A DNA stretch of 64,000 nt, taken from Asterias amurensis (Eukaryota; Echinodermata; Asteroidea; Forcipulatida; Asteriidae). This document shows, in pieces, positions 23,997 through 36,400 of this stretch; positions within the stretch are counted from its first letter, which is position 1; each line of letters opens with the position of its first letter. The DNA is taken from assembly GCF_032118995.1 (NCBI RefSeq), contig NC_092668.1, forward strand, positions 13,743,501-13,807,500. The letters are read 5' to 3'. The translations under genes were made by a program, and so were the position numbers. The notes beneath the pieces were generated by a model. The model was not told the origin of the DNA. It saw nothing but the letters and a program-made list of their open reading frames with translations, and made no database searches.

Positions 23997-26900
23997 ATGG
24001 AGGACATGGAAGTACTACCCACCGATCCCCCGCCGTATCGGAACATCCTTCACACACAGAGAGCCTTCGATCTTCTCAACGACTTCAGAAAGTAAGTTCC
24101 AATCAAAACGGATTTCAACCCATTGATTGATTGAAGTAAAACTCAAAAGAAATCGTAATGGGAGTCTTTTGGGGATACTAGGTGGCAGCAGACTTACCAG
24201 GTAAATCCATTGTTCTCAGGAAAAGTGTGCATGCTCAGAACTACGTGAACAATGGAAATTACTTGGTAAGTCTGCCTACAGTTCAAAAGTCTCCCATTTG
24301 TGTCCTTTTTTAACAAACACTTTCCTCGGACAAAACCCTTCACAAAGAATTAAATTCAAGAGCTAGGGACTGGCCAGAGTCCTGTAGCTTTTAAACATTA
24401 ACCCCACAACCAAGCAAGTCCTAAAGTCTAGTACTTTTTACTAGAGGCCCCAAAAATAACTCGCCACACCCACAGCAATTGCCTTGGTTCCCTGTACTAA
24501 TGTGGTGCCCTTTGCAAGGTTCCAATACAAACCTACATTTTCTTCAAAGTGCTTCGATCTTTACCCTTGACAAACTAGCTGGGCCCAATTTCATATAGCC
24601 TGTAATAAGCACATAACTTGCTAAGCACAGAAAAGTATTGCTTAACAGAAACGGGTTACCAGCCAAAATTACATTAAGTTTACATTGTTGTGACTGGTGT
24701 CCCACTCAATTTGCTTAGCTAAGCAAAGGAATTAATTAGTCAGTCAAGCATTTTTTTTTCTGCTTAGCAGCTTTATGAAATTGGGCCATGGTCCTGCTGG
24801 CTAGTCACTAAAAAAAATTTGGGAAAATCCTAACTACAGGAAAGGAACATCACAGTTGTCCAAACACCACAAAGAACATTGTACACAAATGATATTGTGA
24901 TCCTGTAGTGTACAAATACTATCACAACAGCAATGTTGTCACTTAATATTTAAGTCAATCATTATAATGAGGAAGTTGAAATCAGTTTTCTAAAATAGAA
25001 CTTGAAAAAACAAGGATGTAACAATATTATGTTATCATGTGGTTATTTCACATATTCTTTAAAGGAATAGGGTAATGAATGTGTAAATATTTAGTTGCTA
25101 GTGACAACATTTCCTAAGTATTTTCCGCCCTTCAGCATGCCTTCAGCAAGAGGCCATATCCTCTTTGGCCTCCATTGTACTCCAGGCCTGCTTCAGTCAC
25201 AAAGAATCTACTTTCAGAAAGACCCCCCCCCCCCAAAAAAAAAAAAAAAAAATTCCAATCTCTATAATATCCATCTACCTGAAGGCAAAACATACTCTGC
25301 GATGTGACACTAGAGGCAGAAGGTGTAGAGCTGCCAGCCCACCGCGTCGTCCTAGCGGCATGCAGCCCTTACTTCTCAGCCATGTTTACCAGCCAACTCT
25401 CAGAGAGTCGCACCCAGAAGATTATCCTACAAGAGATTGATGGCAGCGCCCTCTCTCAACTGTTGGATTTCGTCTACACATCCGAGATACAAGTTACCGA
25501 AGAGAACGTCCAGGTAAAACATACCCCCCCCCTCCAAAATCCATGAAAAGTTTTGTTTTTCTTTTCAGTGACAAAATTGACAAGTGATGAGGCTCTGAAT
25601 CTTAGATCTAGATTTGTTTGTTTGAGTGTTGTCCATGGTCGATGTTACGACAGAGTTGCACCCACATCTCCCTGCCCCTCATGCATGTAGATATTTCATC
25701 TGCTGTTTCAAATCCAGTGGCCCTTCTTAGTATGTTGACATAAGTCCGGTGACCTCGACCTCTTTGAGCTCGACCTTGCTTAGGTTCCCAGAGGACAAGC
25801 TTGCTGCCTGGAAGCTCTGGGTGCGGTAGTAGTGCCATGCAAATTTGACTCCACTAGCAAAAACTTTGGCATAGCTTTTGGGAAACCCATGATAGAGATC
25901 TGAATTTGTGTGTTTCTTCCATCCTGACACTAACCACCTGTACCATCTGGTCTACATGTAGGAACAATTAAGTTTATTTGTTACCTTGTAAACATCCAAA
26001 GTTCTTGCTCTTATTTTCTGACCCTTAGTCTAAACTGTACCCTTTATCCACCAGACACTCTTGCCAGCAGCAAGTCTACTACAACTCATCGACGTCCGCA
26101 GCGCTTGCTGCGACTTCCTTCAGAAGCAACTCCACCCAACAAACTGTCTAGGCATCCGTGCATTTGCCGACATGCATTCCTGCAGTGAGCTCTATCACTA
26201 CGCACAGAACTACACAATGCAGCACTTCAGGTAGTCAGTCTTAATTAATGATTCCTAACCCTCCTACTGTTGGTAACTTTTCAGTGGGTTGACTAGGCCC
26301 GGACTCCATTTTAGTAAGCAACTCTTCTAATGCAATAATATATCAGAACAGACACTGCGACATTTTTACTATTTGATTACTTTTCATTCAAGAGTATGGG
26401 TTTGAACAAAGCCAAACTATTTAAAACTAACCCAGTCAGTTTCCTTTGTGACTTATTACTTGACATTTTCATTAAAGAATTAATATTTTTATGACTTTGT
26501 GATTCAGTGCTGTTGTTCACTGCGATGAGTTTACAGCATTATCTGCAGACCAGGTCAGCGAGTTAATCAGTAGTGATCATCTCACAGTACCAACTGAGGA
26601 AGAGGTAAGCAGAGTGGGTTTGAGTCCATGTCTTGCCACTTGTGTCCTTAAGCAAGACACTTAACCATTATTTCTGCAGCCTTCGGATGGGACGCAAAGC
26701 CGATGATCCCCTGTGTTGTGTAATGCATGTTAAAGAACCCAGTGCACGTGTCGTAAAGAAAAGGGGTTAGCTACAGTGTTCCTGGTTTGATTGGCTGCAT
26801 TTTCACATTACCTTGTAAACGATAAAAACATGTTTCACATCCGGGTTTTTCAAAAAAAAGAGGAAGATGGGCTTTTTATTTTTTATTTCAAGATGGCCGC

Positions 26901-29900
26901 CATTCTTTGTTAAAATGTCAAATATCCATTGTTTTTTCTACTGCTGAAATACACAAAACATAAATGAAACAATTTAGTCGAGGCATTCAGACAAGACATT
27001 CAGATTGTTTTTGCTGAGATCATTTTAAAATAACCCTGTTTGAAAAATAAAAAAAAAATAAAAAAAATGTGCTAAAAAAAATAAAATAAAAAATAGAATA
27101 AAAAAGGAGGCGGCGGGGACGCTAAACATGTTTCTTTTTTACTTGGCCTTACAGGTTGCTGTAAAGGAACAAGTTACTTTTTCAAAACATAGATCCACAT
27201 ACCTTGTAAGAAAAATACTCAGCATTTTGACATACCCATTGTGTGTGATAAAACACTATCAACCTTTTGCACTGTTTTAACTGTTTGTCTTTTTCCAACT
27301 TTATCAGGTGTTTGAAGCAGTCGTTGGTTGGGTCAACAATGACCCCCAGAACCGCTGCGACTACACGCCGCGTCTTATAGAGCACGTCCGTCTCCCGCTG
27401 CTGTCTCGGGACTACCTGGTGCAGCGTGTAGAGGAGGAGCCTCTGATTAAGTCCAGCAGCAGCTGTAAGGATTACTTAATAGAGGCCATGAAGTACCATC
27501 TACTGGCCAAAGAACAACGAGCTCTGTTTAAGAATCCTAGGACGAAGCCACGGACACCTATTGGACTTCCTAAGGTATGGAGAAAATTTTAAAAAGGAAG
27601 AAAAACAACTAGACACTTACTTGTTATGTAAATAGCACGTGGGGTCTCGGTTTTAGAAAATAACCTACAGGGCAAGAGGGCACTATACAAATTATTTATG
27701 ACAGTGGTCAGCTGGCTAAATGTTATTAAAGAGGGCGCTTGACAAGTTCACTGTTGAAAGTGACAAACTCATAGATTGCCACAAATTTGAAATGTCTCTA
27801 GGACAGATAACTGTGCCCCAATCAGAACGTGCCAGGACACGCCACAAAGGTACAAACTTTACATCACTGTTTCCCTACTCGTTGCATTTTTTCCACAATA
27901 TATATTCAAGATTCCTTTTTTTGTTTCATTGTACTAATAGCTGATGTTAGTTGTTGGTGGTCAGGCACCCAAAGCAATCCGAAGTGTAGAAGTTTATGAT
28001 TTCAAGGAAGAGAAGTGGTCTCAGGCAGCCGAGATGCCCTCAAGACGCTGTCGAGCTGGTAGGTAGCGGATGACCTCACCAGGTCAGCAGAAAGTTATAG
28101 TAATAATAATAGTGGCTTATTACATAGTGCTCTTATCCGTCACTAACGCTTAAGGCTTTTCATCATTTATTATTTTCCTGCAAGGTATTGTGGAGCTACA
28201 TTTTTGGAGTCGTATTCTTTTACATAGCACAATTTACTGGTTTACAAGGTGCTGTGGTGCAATATGCAGCCAATTAAACCAGGAACACCTGGGCAAACCC
28301 CCATCTCTTTTCGATAAGTGCACTGGATTCTTTTACATGCAAAACACAGGACCAATGGCTTTACGTCCCATCCGAAGTAGGCAGCAATTATGGTTAAGTG
28401 TCTTGCTTAAGGACACAAGTGTCAGGACCGAGTCAAATGGCAAATATTTATTTTCTCTTACCATCAGGTATTGCAGTACTAAGCGGCTTAGTCTATGCCG
28501 TTGGTGGTTTCAACGGCTCCCTGCGCGTGAGAACCGTTGACGTGTACGATCCGACGAGGAACATGTGGTCATCGGTAGCATCCATGGAGGCCAGACGTAG
28601 CACGCTGGGCGTGGCTGTACTCAACAACCGTATCTACGCAGTAGGGGGATTTGACGGAACCACTGGTAGGTTATCAGGGGAAGGGTTCGCAAGAGATGGG
28701 GGGGGGGGGGGAGTTGAAATATAAGAAAACTTTGTTGAGGGGTAGGTTATCGGATTGGCATAGTGGTATCTTGCCTCCCCTTCCACCTTTAGGACCCTGG
28801 TTCCAATCCCACTGAGGACACTATGTGGATTGGGTTTTCAGTCCCTATCTGACTGCATGGATTTTTCCGGGAATAATTCTCTGGAGTTTTCCTCCAACAT
28901 CTAAAACGGAAAAACTTCCTTCTTTGTCTTCTCTCCATTGGGGTGTTTGGCTTGTACATTGATCGTGTTTGCTTTTCTAGTCCTTGGCTTCATATTATCA
29001 GTGACCATGCTATTGTTGTATATGTTGCCATGGTTACACAGGTCTGAGTAGCGTTGAAACCTATGACCCAAAGGTCAATGAGTGGAAGTCTGTGGCGTCG
29101 ATGAACACGCGGAGGAGTAGTGTTGGAGTGGCAGTACTCAATGGTAAGTCACTCATTCAATTTTGGGCTTAAAGAAAAATTGACTTGAGCAGGATGCTAA
29201 CCTGCAACCTCCGGAATAAAGTGCCTGTGTTCTATTTAGTCCTATGTTGGCAGTCTCTCTCTTTACTCAGCACGTTGAAGGCATTCATTTAGAAGTGGTC
29301 TTCGATTTAGAAGCTGTCTTTAATTTACCTTGTGTCTTAGTTGTTTTAACATGTTATTCATAGTAACTTTGCACACTGTATGACCCTTAACCAAAGAACC
29401 TAACCCTTACTCCAACTGCTAATCTATATGCCCCTAATCCTGACACCAAAGTTTCTGACAATAATTTGTGCCACGTGACAATAAACATACCCTCCCCTAT
29501 CCCCCGCTCCACAACTCAATGTTGTAAACCCAAGCTGGAGCGCAGACCGCGCACTGCGAGCCAACAATCAACATGAGTCTAGTTGTGGGATAGGGAGGGA
29601 TAATGACCTCACTGTAAATGATTGACGTTAGTCGTTTGATGATTACAAACAGATTATCTATACGCTGTGGGTGGATACGATGGTGCTTCGAGACATTGTT
29701 TGAGCTCAGTGGAGCGTTACGATCCCAACAAGGATGAGTGGACACCAGTTAAAGAAATGAACACGAGACGAAGTGGAGCAGGTAAGCAGAAAGTGGTTCC
29801 CACCTTCACCTTGCGTTGAAATATTTCATCAATATTTTAGTTGAGACACAACATGTAAAATAATCCAAACTGAATTGAAACGTTGAGTTGAAACCAATGG

Positions 29901-32050
29901 TTCTTTTTAGAACCAGCCCAACTCATTTAGAGATGGTCATAACATGGTTTTACCGCAAACCTTTCTATATCATGTTTCTACGCTTCAACTCCTACTTAGA
30001 TTAGTGAAAGGGAGATGGCAAGTTTAGAAATGCCTATGTCTCAGGCTGAATTCAAACATGTTCGGAATGCCTGACCCATTGACAGGCCTCGAAATGACCC
30101 ACAGTGCCCATAGCATTTGTACTTTTGCTGTGGTGCCTTCTTAAAGTTTCAGTACAATTTCATATTTTCCTCATAGAGTGCCCCTCACCAGACATGCCAG
30201 AGGGAAAATTGTGAAATTCCTTTCTAGTCTTGCTTCTATTAATTTTTTTTTTTTTTACCCATACACCGATGTTTGTTAGCTCTATATACTCAGTACTTTC
30301 CCGAGTCCTGTGAACAGATATCACAGGCATGTTACTTGGGTGGGATTCGAACCCACGACCCTTGCAATTCTAGAGCAGTGTCTTACCAACTAGACTTCCG
30401 AGGTTGCTCGGTAGCTAGAGGCAGTTCGAATCCTATGTTTTGGCAGCGGGTACCGCAATGATATAAGAGATGTTATGTGAAGTCTTGCTTCAATTAGTCA
30501 CGACTTCAGCGCTAGTTTCATTAGTCGTGGCAGCATGATTTTAAGCAGGTTTAATAACCCATCCCTCAACTTTTGAATTCCTGAAGACTTTAAGTCAACA
30601 ACCAATAATCGCGATTTTGACACTTGTGGCAACATCTTGTCAAACTATTTTAATGTTAATGTCGACAGGTGTTGGCGTGGTTGACGGTCTTCTGTATGCC
30701 GTAGGAGGACACGACGGCCCCATGGTTCGTAAAAGTGTTGAGATGTTTAATCCAGAGATGAATGAATGGACGTGTGTGACTGATATGACACACTGTAGAA
30801 GGAATGCTGGTAAGCTTTGAATCAATGTACCAATCAGAAACAAATCTTTATTCAATTCTTGAACATATAGCGGAAGAATGTCAGTGGACTTGTTGTTAAG
30901 GTTTTGAGTTGCTTTCAAAACAAGACAAATCAAACCTCAAATAAGCGGAAACCAGTGTAATATTTTTTTATTTAGAACAATTAATTAGTTGTGGAGAGGT
31001 TGACGTCAAGTTTTTTAATAACTCTGTGAGCTTTCTCTCTTTGGCATCAATGTCGTCACACATCCAATTAATTGAGGAAACTCATACAAGTTTTTATTTT
31101 ATACCTTCAATTGGGTATTTTGTAATCAGAGTTGTTAAGGTGCCTTTTAGATATTTCTTTAAACCCAACAAGGCTAATTGGCTGAATGAATACAGAACAA
31201 GGAAACCACAACTCTTTAATGATCACCCGCCCACTTCTCAATAGACTTGCGGACAAGGCATTAAATGTCTGTCGTGGTGTGATAGCACAAATCGGTTCTC
31301 TTGCGCCGAGTATGGCAGTGCTTGGAGAGAGCTGTTTTGCTATTAAAGCAACAGAAGTTTAATGACTTGTCCACAAGTCTAACTCCTCAACTAAGAAGGG
31401 CATTGTGTACGTCTTGCTTGTGATGCTTGAGGAGGGGGCGTGCTGTGGTGGGTTGCGTGGAAGGTTGAGGATCCTTGGGTAGGATGTCGTAAGGATGAGC
31501 TGTAATCTTGACATTTAGAAAAACAATTCATGAATACATTTCCATTGCCTTCCGCCTATTCGCTATAGTGTAACTGGGGTGGATTTCACAAAGAGTTAAG
31601 ACTAGTCTTATCTCGAGTTAGGACGAGTTATTTTAGGACTAGCCGCATGTTTCGTATAGCTCTTAGTCAGTCCTAAGTTAGGACTAGTCCTAACCCTACG
31701 GAAATCGACCCCAGGTTTCCTTCTGTGTTTTACTTCGGGTTAGCATGAAACAGGATATCAGGACCATGGAAGAAATCCTGACCAATGGTCGACCAGCCTG
31801 GGTTTGAGTAAAAATAGTTAACCTATAGTTAGCCATGGTAACCAATGAGCTAATTCGCCAAACCCTTTTTTGTGTAGGTGTAGCTGCTGTTAACACGCTT
31901 CTCTACGTTGTCGGTGGAGATGACGGCTCAGCGAATCTCTCCTCGGTAGAATGCTACGACTCCAGGGCCAACACCTGGACCGTCCTGCTCTCCTGCATGA
32001 CCACGGTGCGCAGTTACTCCGGCGTGGCCATCATCGACAAGCCCACATGA
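23997..32050 (+). CDS. KLHL2/3: Kelch-like protein of the KLHL2/KLHL3 group, cullin-3 substrate adaptor
   Basis: BTB-BACK-kelch adaptor that bridges cullin-3 to substrates for ubiquitylation; vertebrate KLHL3 targets WNK kinases and KLHL2 also binds actin (family knowledge). Eleven exons: 23997-24091, 25285-25513, 26055-26230, 26508-26604, 27308-27574, 27941-28058, 28468-28665, 29042-29143, 29653-29781, 30669-30809, 31878-32050; total 1725 nt, 574 residues, against about 587 for human KLHL3. BTB about 25-130 ([26 protein letters not shown]), BACK about 135-245 ([28 protein letters not shown]), six kelch blades from about 289 ([86 protein letters not shown]). Leu-Ser-Glu after MFTSQ fits the phi-x-E cullin-3 contact. 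The order and wording of blades match KLHL2/3 better than other KLHL families. Start ATG has AACATGGA context. Confidence 0.94.
24158..24297. repeat. MITE family D, fold-back of about 140 bp
   Basis: GGGAGTCTTTTGG and CAAAAGTCTCCC close a hairpin whose arms carry GGTGGCAGCAGACTTACC and its complement, separated by an AACAATGG core. Related copies lie at 33377-33523 and 60757-60892. Confidence 0.8.
24590..24792. repeat. MITE family C copy in the KLHL first coding intron
   Basis: Starts GGGCCCAATTTCATATAGCC and ends AGCTTTATGAAATTGGGCC, with the family core GGGTTACCAGCCAAAATTAC between. Confidence 0.8.
26612..26830 (+). mobile_element. SINE or LINE 3' tail with CCTTAAGCAAGACACTTAACC core, plus strand
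   Basis: Phrases GTGTCCTTAAGCAAGACACT, TTCGGATGGGACGCAAAGCC and GTTAAAGAACCCAGTGCACG are a common retroposon tail in invertebrate genomes (recognised pattern). An inverted copy lies at 28150-28425 and a short piece at 2996-3060. Confidence 0.65.
28150..28425 (-). mobile_element. Inverted copy of the 26.6 kb retroposon tail
   Basis: Complement of the same wording: TGGCTTTACGTCCCATCCGA and TTAAGTGTCTTGCTTAAGGA. It ends about 40 bp before the KLHL exon at 28468. Confidence 0.65.
28740..28990 (+). mobile_element. tRNA-like SINE, type 2
   Basis: Head GGATTGGCATAGTGGTATCT (A box) and CCTGGTTCCAATCCCACTG (B box), then a body with CAGTCCCTATCTGACTGCAT and TCCTCCAACATCTAAAACGG. A second copy without most of its head is at 34340-34480. 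Confidence 0.7.
29170..29260 (-). mobile_element. tRNA-derived SINE, type 3, minus strand
   Basis: Reads ATTGACTTGAGCAGGATGC and CCTGCAACCTCCGGAATAAA on the plus strand, complement of the type 3 head seen at 4.2 kb. Confidence 0.5.
29486..29606. repeat. Fold-back element with ACCCTCCCCTATCCC ends
   Basis: Inverted ends ACCCTCCCCTATCCC and GGGATAGGGAGGGAT plus inner CCACAACT and AGTTGTGG form a hairpin of about 120 bp in the KLHL intron before the exon at 29653. No other copy was noticed. Confidence 0.6.
30255..30470 (-). mobile_element. tRNA-like SINE, type 1, best copy
   Basis: Minus strand has an A-box-like TAGTTGGTAAGACACTGC and a B box GGTTCGAATCCC. The plus strand reads TGGGATTCGAACCCACGACC. 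Related copies are at 2325-2500 and 34732-34930. Confidence 0.7.
31000..31400. repeat. Dispersed element, inverted relative to 37080-37440
   Basis: GACTTGTCCACAAGTCTA occurs at about 31362 and at about 37233. The stretch from AACCACAACTC back to ACTCATACAAG is the complement of 37255-37440. The two copies are about 6 kb apart in opposite orientation, on either side of the KLHL 3' end and the PTEN 5' end. Confidence 0.6.
31577..31713. repeat. MITE family E fold-back (GACTAGTCCTAA type)
   Basis: GGATTTCACAAAGAGTTAAG and CCTAACCCTACGGAAATCGA form imperfect inverted ends around repeated TTAGGAC/GTCCTAA words. It sits about 165 bp before the last KLHL exon. Confidence 0.7.
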
Positions 32051-32329
32051 CATGAGGAGTGCGCCCTCGGTGGCGAGAGCGATAACAACGAGATGGCCCG
32101 AGGGGGAGGCGGGGACACAGAGTTCCATATTCAGTGGGGGTACTGGTAATCGTTTCGGAGCGCCGTGAACGTATGGTATGTCATCGCATTTTGCCATCAT
32201 TTCAGAGACACCCCCTTTCTAATAGTGGACTGAACCATCCACCCACACTGCTCATATAAGTTCAAACTCATAAGCTTCTCAAACACTATTATGCATTTTT
32301 TGGCTGCATGTGCCATTGCCCAATCACAG

Positions 32330-32403
32330 TTGTAATTACCCAAACACAGTTGACATTGGCCAATCGCAGTTGTAATTGCGCATTCATAGTTATAATTGGC
32401 CAG
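32330..32403 (+). repeat. About 21 bp tandem repeat, four diverged units
   Basis: CAATCACAGTTGTAATT, CCAAACACAGTTGACATT, CCAATCGCAGTTGTAATT and GCATTCATAGTTATAATT follow one another in the putative KLHL 3' UTR. Confidence 0.65.
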
Positions 32404-32450
32404 TACATCATGAGGCAGCAGAAAATAGCTGTGTATTTTTCTTAAACAGA

Positions 32451-32456
32451 AATAAA
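32451..32456 (+). terminator. Candidate polyadenylation signal of KLHL2/3
   Basis: AATAAA about 400 bases after the stop codon and before the first downstream MITE. Hexamer evidence only. Confidence 0.45.
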
Positions 32457-32504
32457 ACTAAGTATAACTGAAAATGTCTGAAATTCATGCATACAAATTA
32501 AGAC

Positions 32505-33225
32505 CTGTGCCCAATTTGATAAAGCTGCTTAAGCACAAAAAGTAGCTCAGCACAACGGCAATATGCTTAGCCGAATAAGGCTACCAGCCAAAATTTCACA
32601 TGTATTATCCGTGACTGGCATCCTACCTGTTTTTGCTTAGGAATTAAAGCAATCTTTCTACAGAAACATCTCTATAAAAATGGGCCCTGGTCAATATAAG
32701 TCAAAATATGACAACAAGTTTGAAGTATTCCTTGTTAAATTTAGTTGGTAAATGTCCAGTGTAGTTGTTAGGACTCAAACCCACACTCTGCTGATCAGAA
32801 ACACCAGAGCTGAAGTCTAGTGTTCTGATCCGCCCGGCCACAACAAACCACTACAAGTTGTGACTCCAGTTTCCGATTGTGTCTGATTCTTAAAGCTGCT
32901 AAAGAGCTAAGCACAAAACAATTGTGCTCAGCAGAATAAGATCACCAGCCAAAATACCATTCCACATTAGCCTTGTTTGACTGGTATCCTGCTGATGTTT
33001 GCTTTGCAAAGTGATGCAACAGTTTGTGTTTATGTCTAGTGTATATGCTCCAGTTTGATGAAGTTTGAACACAGTTTTTGTCTCGCTCAATGCAATTTCA
33101 TTCTTGAGGCTAAGCACACAACAATTTTGCTCACCTCACCAGAATAAGATCACCAGCCAAAATACCATTCCACATGTGCCATGTTTGACTGGTGTCCTGC
33201 TAATATTTGGCTCCGCAAAATATTG
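32505..33225. repeat. Cluster of MITE family C: one full copy and two partial copies
   Basis: Copy 32505-32695 runs from GCCCAATTTGATAAAGCTGC to a decayed end at GGGCCCTGG. Pieces at about 32885-33020 and 33105-33225 share AGAATAAGATCACCAGCC and ATACCATTCCACAT. The last two are near-duplicates of each other. Confidence 0.65.
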
Positions 33226-33376
33226 TGAAACAACAGTTTGTGTACGAACAGAGCTTCGACATTGGGGCCCTTCCTTAAGTAGTGGTTCCTGAAGCCTCTG
33301 ACAAAATTCTAGGCAAAAAACTAAACATTACTGCAGTGTTGTAGCTAGACTAGTTTGAGTGATGGGCTCCAAATCC

Positions 33377-33523
33377 AATGGGGGACTTTGGAACACTAGG
33401 TGGCAGCAGACTTACCAGGTAAATTTCCATTGTTCACGTAGTTCTGAGCACGTGCACATTACAGAGAACAATGGATATTACCTGGTAAGTCTGCTGCCAC
33501 CAAGCGTCCCAAAAGTCTCCCAT
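33377..33523. repeat. MITE family D copy
   Basis: GGGGGACTTTGGAACACTAG to CCCAAAAGTCTCCC encloses inverted AGGTGGCAGCAGACTTACC arms. Confidence 0.8.
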
Positions 33524-33832
33524 TTAGTCCACAGAGGGCGAGCGGTAGATATGGGGCCATCTTTGCTGAAGTGCAATCATGGGTAAATCTGTGCTGGGCA
33601 GCACAGTGTATTTTGCTCAGAGTGGTGGGCGAAATTTGTTAGTCCTGGGCGACCCGCCTGGCACTGCCCACCGAGGCTACAACACTGCATCAACGCTTTG
33701 TAAAAAAATAATAACTAAACTGTAAATTTAAATTAATATTAATATATTTGCTATTGTTTGTCAATTCTTATGTCTTGCAGGACAAGGTGTATAAAATCAG
33801 TATTTTCATTTTTGCGCGATGTTCCAATTTAA

Positions 33833-34197
33833 AGACACTGGACACTATTGATAATTGTCAAAGCTCAGTCTTCTTACTTATGCATAAACTAACAAACCTG
33901 TGAAAATTTGAGCTTGATTGGTTGTTGGAGTTGCGAGATAACTATGAAAGAAAAACACCCTTGTCACACGAAGTTGTGTGCTTTTAGATGCTTGGTTTTG
34001 AGAACTCAAATTCTAAATCTTGGAAGGTCTCAAAATCAAATTTGTGGAAAATTACTTCTTTCTCGAAAACTATGTCACTTCAGAGGGAGCCGTTTCTCAC
34101 AATGTTTTATACTATCAACCTCTCCCCATTACTTGTCACCAAGTAAGGTTTTATGCTAATAATTATTTTGAGAAAGTACCAATAGTGCCCACTGCCT
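33833..34197. mobile_element. MITE family A, near full-length, TTAA-flanked
   Basis: TTAA at 33829-33832 and 34198-34201 bracket AGACACTGGACACTATTG and AATAGTGCCCACTGCCT ends. Confidence 0.85.
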
Positions 34198-34339
34198 TTA
34201 AAAGAATGTGGTTTTAGAGAGAGTGGGATGTAAGCAATCAAATGGTCCCCAAAACCAAAGATATTCTTTGCCTTTAAAATGGAAGTTGTATAATTATTTT
34301 TATTTATTATTATTTTTTCTTGGGGGGGGGGTGGGGTGG

Positions 34340-34480
34340 CATCATGAATAGAGTCCCTATCTGACTGTGTGGGTTTTCCCTGCACTAATTCTCTAGGGTT
34401 TTTCTCCCACATCTAAAACTGACACTTCCTTCCTTGCCTTCTAACCATTGGGTTCTTGTTGCATACATTTTGATCAGGCG
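34340..34480 (+). mobile_element. SINE type 2, 5'-truncated
   Basis: Body GAGTCCCTATCTGACTGTGT and CTCCCACATCTAAAACTG match the 28.8 kb copy. The Pol III head is missing. Confidence 0.65.
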
Positions 34481-34731
34481 TGACGTCATGCGCTCGGGAT
34501 GTGACATAGTGATATCATTTTGTCCACTTGCATAAAGGACTCTGTCTATTGAAAAACGAGTGCATCACTTTACCCTGTTTAATCACTGAGAGATGGGTCA
34601 TTCAAACTTGCTAAGCAATATCAGAACTGGGTTAGCAGCAGCCAAAAATAACCCGCAGAGCTGCCTACTCTCCTTGATTCTTTCCATGTTCTGATGAGCA
34701 AATTTAAAAATCTCCCCGATTATTAATTTTG

Positions 34732-35015
34732 GTTTTTACCCATACACCGATGTGTGTAAGCACTGTATACTGTGTACTTTCCCGAATCGTGTGAAAAAAT
34801 ATCACAGGCATGTTACTCGGTTGGGATTCGAACCCAGCAGTGTCTTACCAACTAGACTACCGAGGTTGCCCTGTAGCTAGAGGCAGTTCGAATCCTATGT
34901 TTTGGCAGCGGGTACTGCAACGATATAAAAGATGTTAAATTTTGCATCGGGGATAAAGAATGTTAATTTTGGTTATATCCATACACCGATGTGTGTTAGC
35001 ACTGTATACTCAGTC
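34732..35015 (-). mobile_element. SINE type 1, one nearly full copy followed by a fragment
   Basis: TACCCATACACCGATGTGTG occurs at about 34737 and, with one change, at about 34977. The first copy carries the B-box complement GGGATTCGAACCC and GGCAGTTCGAATCCTATG. The second stops after ACTGTATACTCAG. Confidence 0.65.
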
Positions 35016-36009
35016 CCCGATTATGGAAACTTTGTCCTGATTATGTTGAATGTAATTCTAAATATCTCTCTGATTGCAAGATGCAGCTGATTCTGAATCT
35101 GCTGACAAACTTCCCACTGAAAATGCAATATTTTTAGTTGAAACAGAATTTTTGAAAATGGGAGTATACTGATGTACTTTTCTGTAATGTTGAACATTGT
35201 CGTCCAGACTTCATAACAGTTAAATTATTTATCTTGTTTTAACATTAAGGTGCTATTTTATGTTGTTTCTTTGATTGCAGAGAGAGCGCTTAGAAATATA
35301 GTCTGTTTATCAATTATCTGGTCTTGTTTGATTATATATTGGTTTTTCCGGCCAATTTCAACAAAATATTGATTCATTTTAACACCGGGCTCATTCAATT
35401 CCATTTGAAAATGAATCAGCATTCAACAGTCGAAATGAGTCATTCAATACCACCAGCTTATCATTCACTGGCTTCACTGGCCGCAAGACTAATTCAGTTT
35501 CGTAAAAGCCATCAGTAAGAGCTGGTCAACGTTCAATTTCATCAAGATTTCAAAAGAAGTAGGAATTCAACTTACAAATTGTCAAAGTGTAGCCTTGCAT
35601 GCCTATAAATGAAACATAATTACTTTTACTGAACTGATTGGAAAAAACAAAATCATGTGTGCAGGAAAATGCGATTGAATGCGATTGAATGCATTATTAG
35701 CTATTAAAAAGGAAGCCCTAGTTTGAGTTGATTAGGGGAAATACATTTTCTGAAATTGGCCGGGAAAACCTATTTCTGTTGTATCATGTAAGAAAGGGAA
35801 GTCAATGATTGATGTAATGTGAACCATATCATGAGGCGACAGTGAAACACTTCCACTGTTTATGACGGATGGGGTATCTTGGCCAAACAGCCATTTGTGA
35901 GTTATATTTGAATAATGTCAAGGGCTCGAATTTGGAGGGAAAATTCACAAGACTGCTAGGCTTGTGTCTCAAAATGTTCACTGAACCTTCAATTTTCTAA
36001 CAAGACCAG

Positions 36010-36400
36010 CTGCCGATTTCACAACGCTAGGATTAATCCTTTTGAGTAACCCATCCTAACTTAGGATGGGTTCAATGGGACCTACCTCTTCGGATAGGGA
36101 ACTTAACTCATCCTAAGTTCTAAGATTAATCCTAAGTTAGGGAGAGTTTGGTGAAATCAACGGCAGGGGTGGATTTCCTGAAGAGTTATGACTAGTCTTA
36201 TCTCAAGTTAGGACGAGATATCTGTCCTAACTTAGGACTAGCATTAAGTTTTTAATATCTCCTAGGAAGAGGACTAGTCCTAACTCTTTGTGAAATCGAC
36301 CCCATGGCTCAGGTTTTTACAAAGAGTTAGGACTAGTCCTAACTTAGGACTAATGCTAGATGTTAAAAACTTAAGGCTAGTTAGGACGAGTATTTTGTCA
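36010..36400. repeat. Run of three adjacent family E-like fold-back elements
   Basis: First unit 36010-36166 is a variant with CTGCCGATTTCACAAC and GTGAAATCAACGGCAG ends. The second, 36168-36303, and a truncated third use GACTAGTCCTAA words. All are built from short GGAC/GTCC inversions, so orientation and exact ends are uncertain. Confidence 0.65.
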
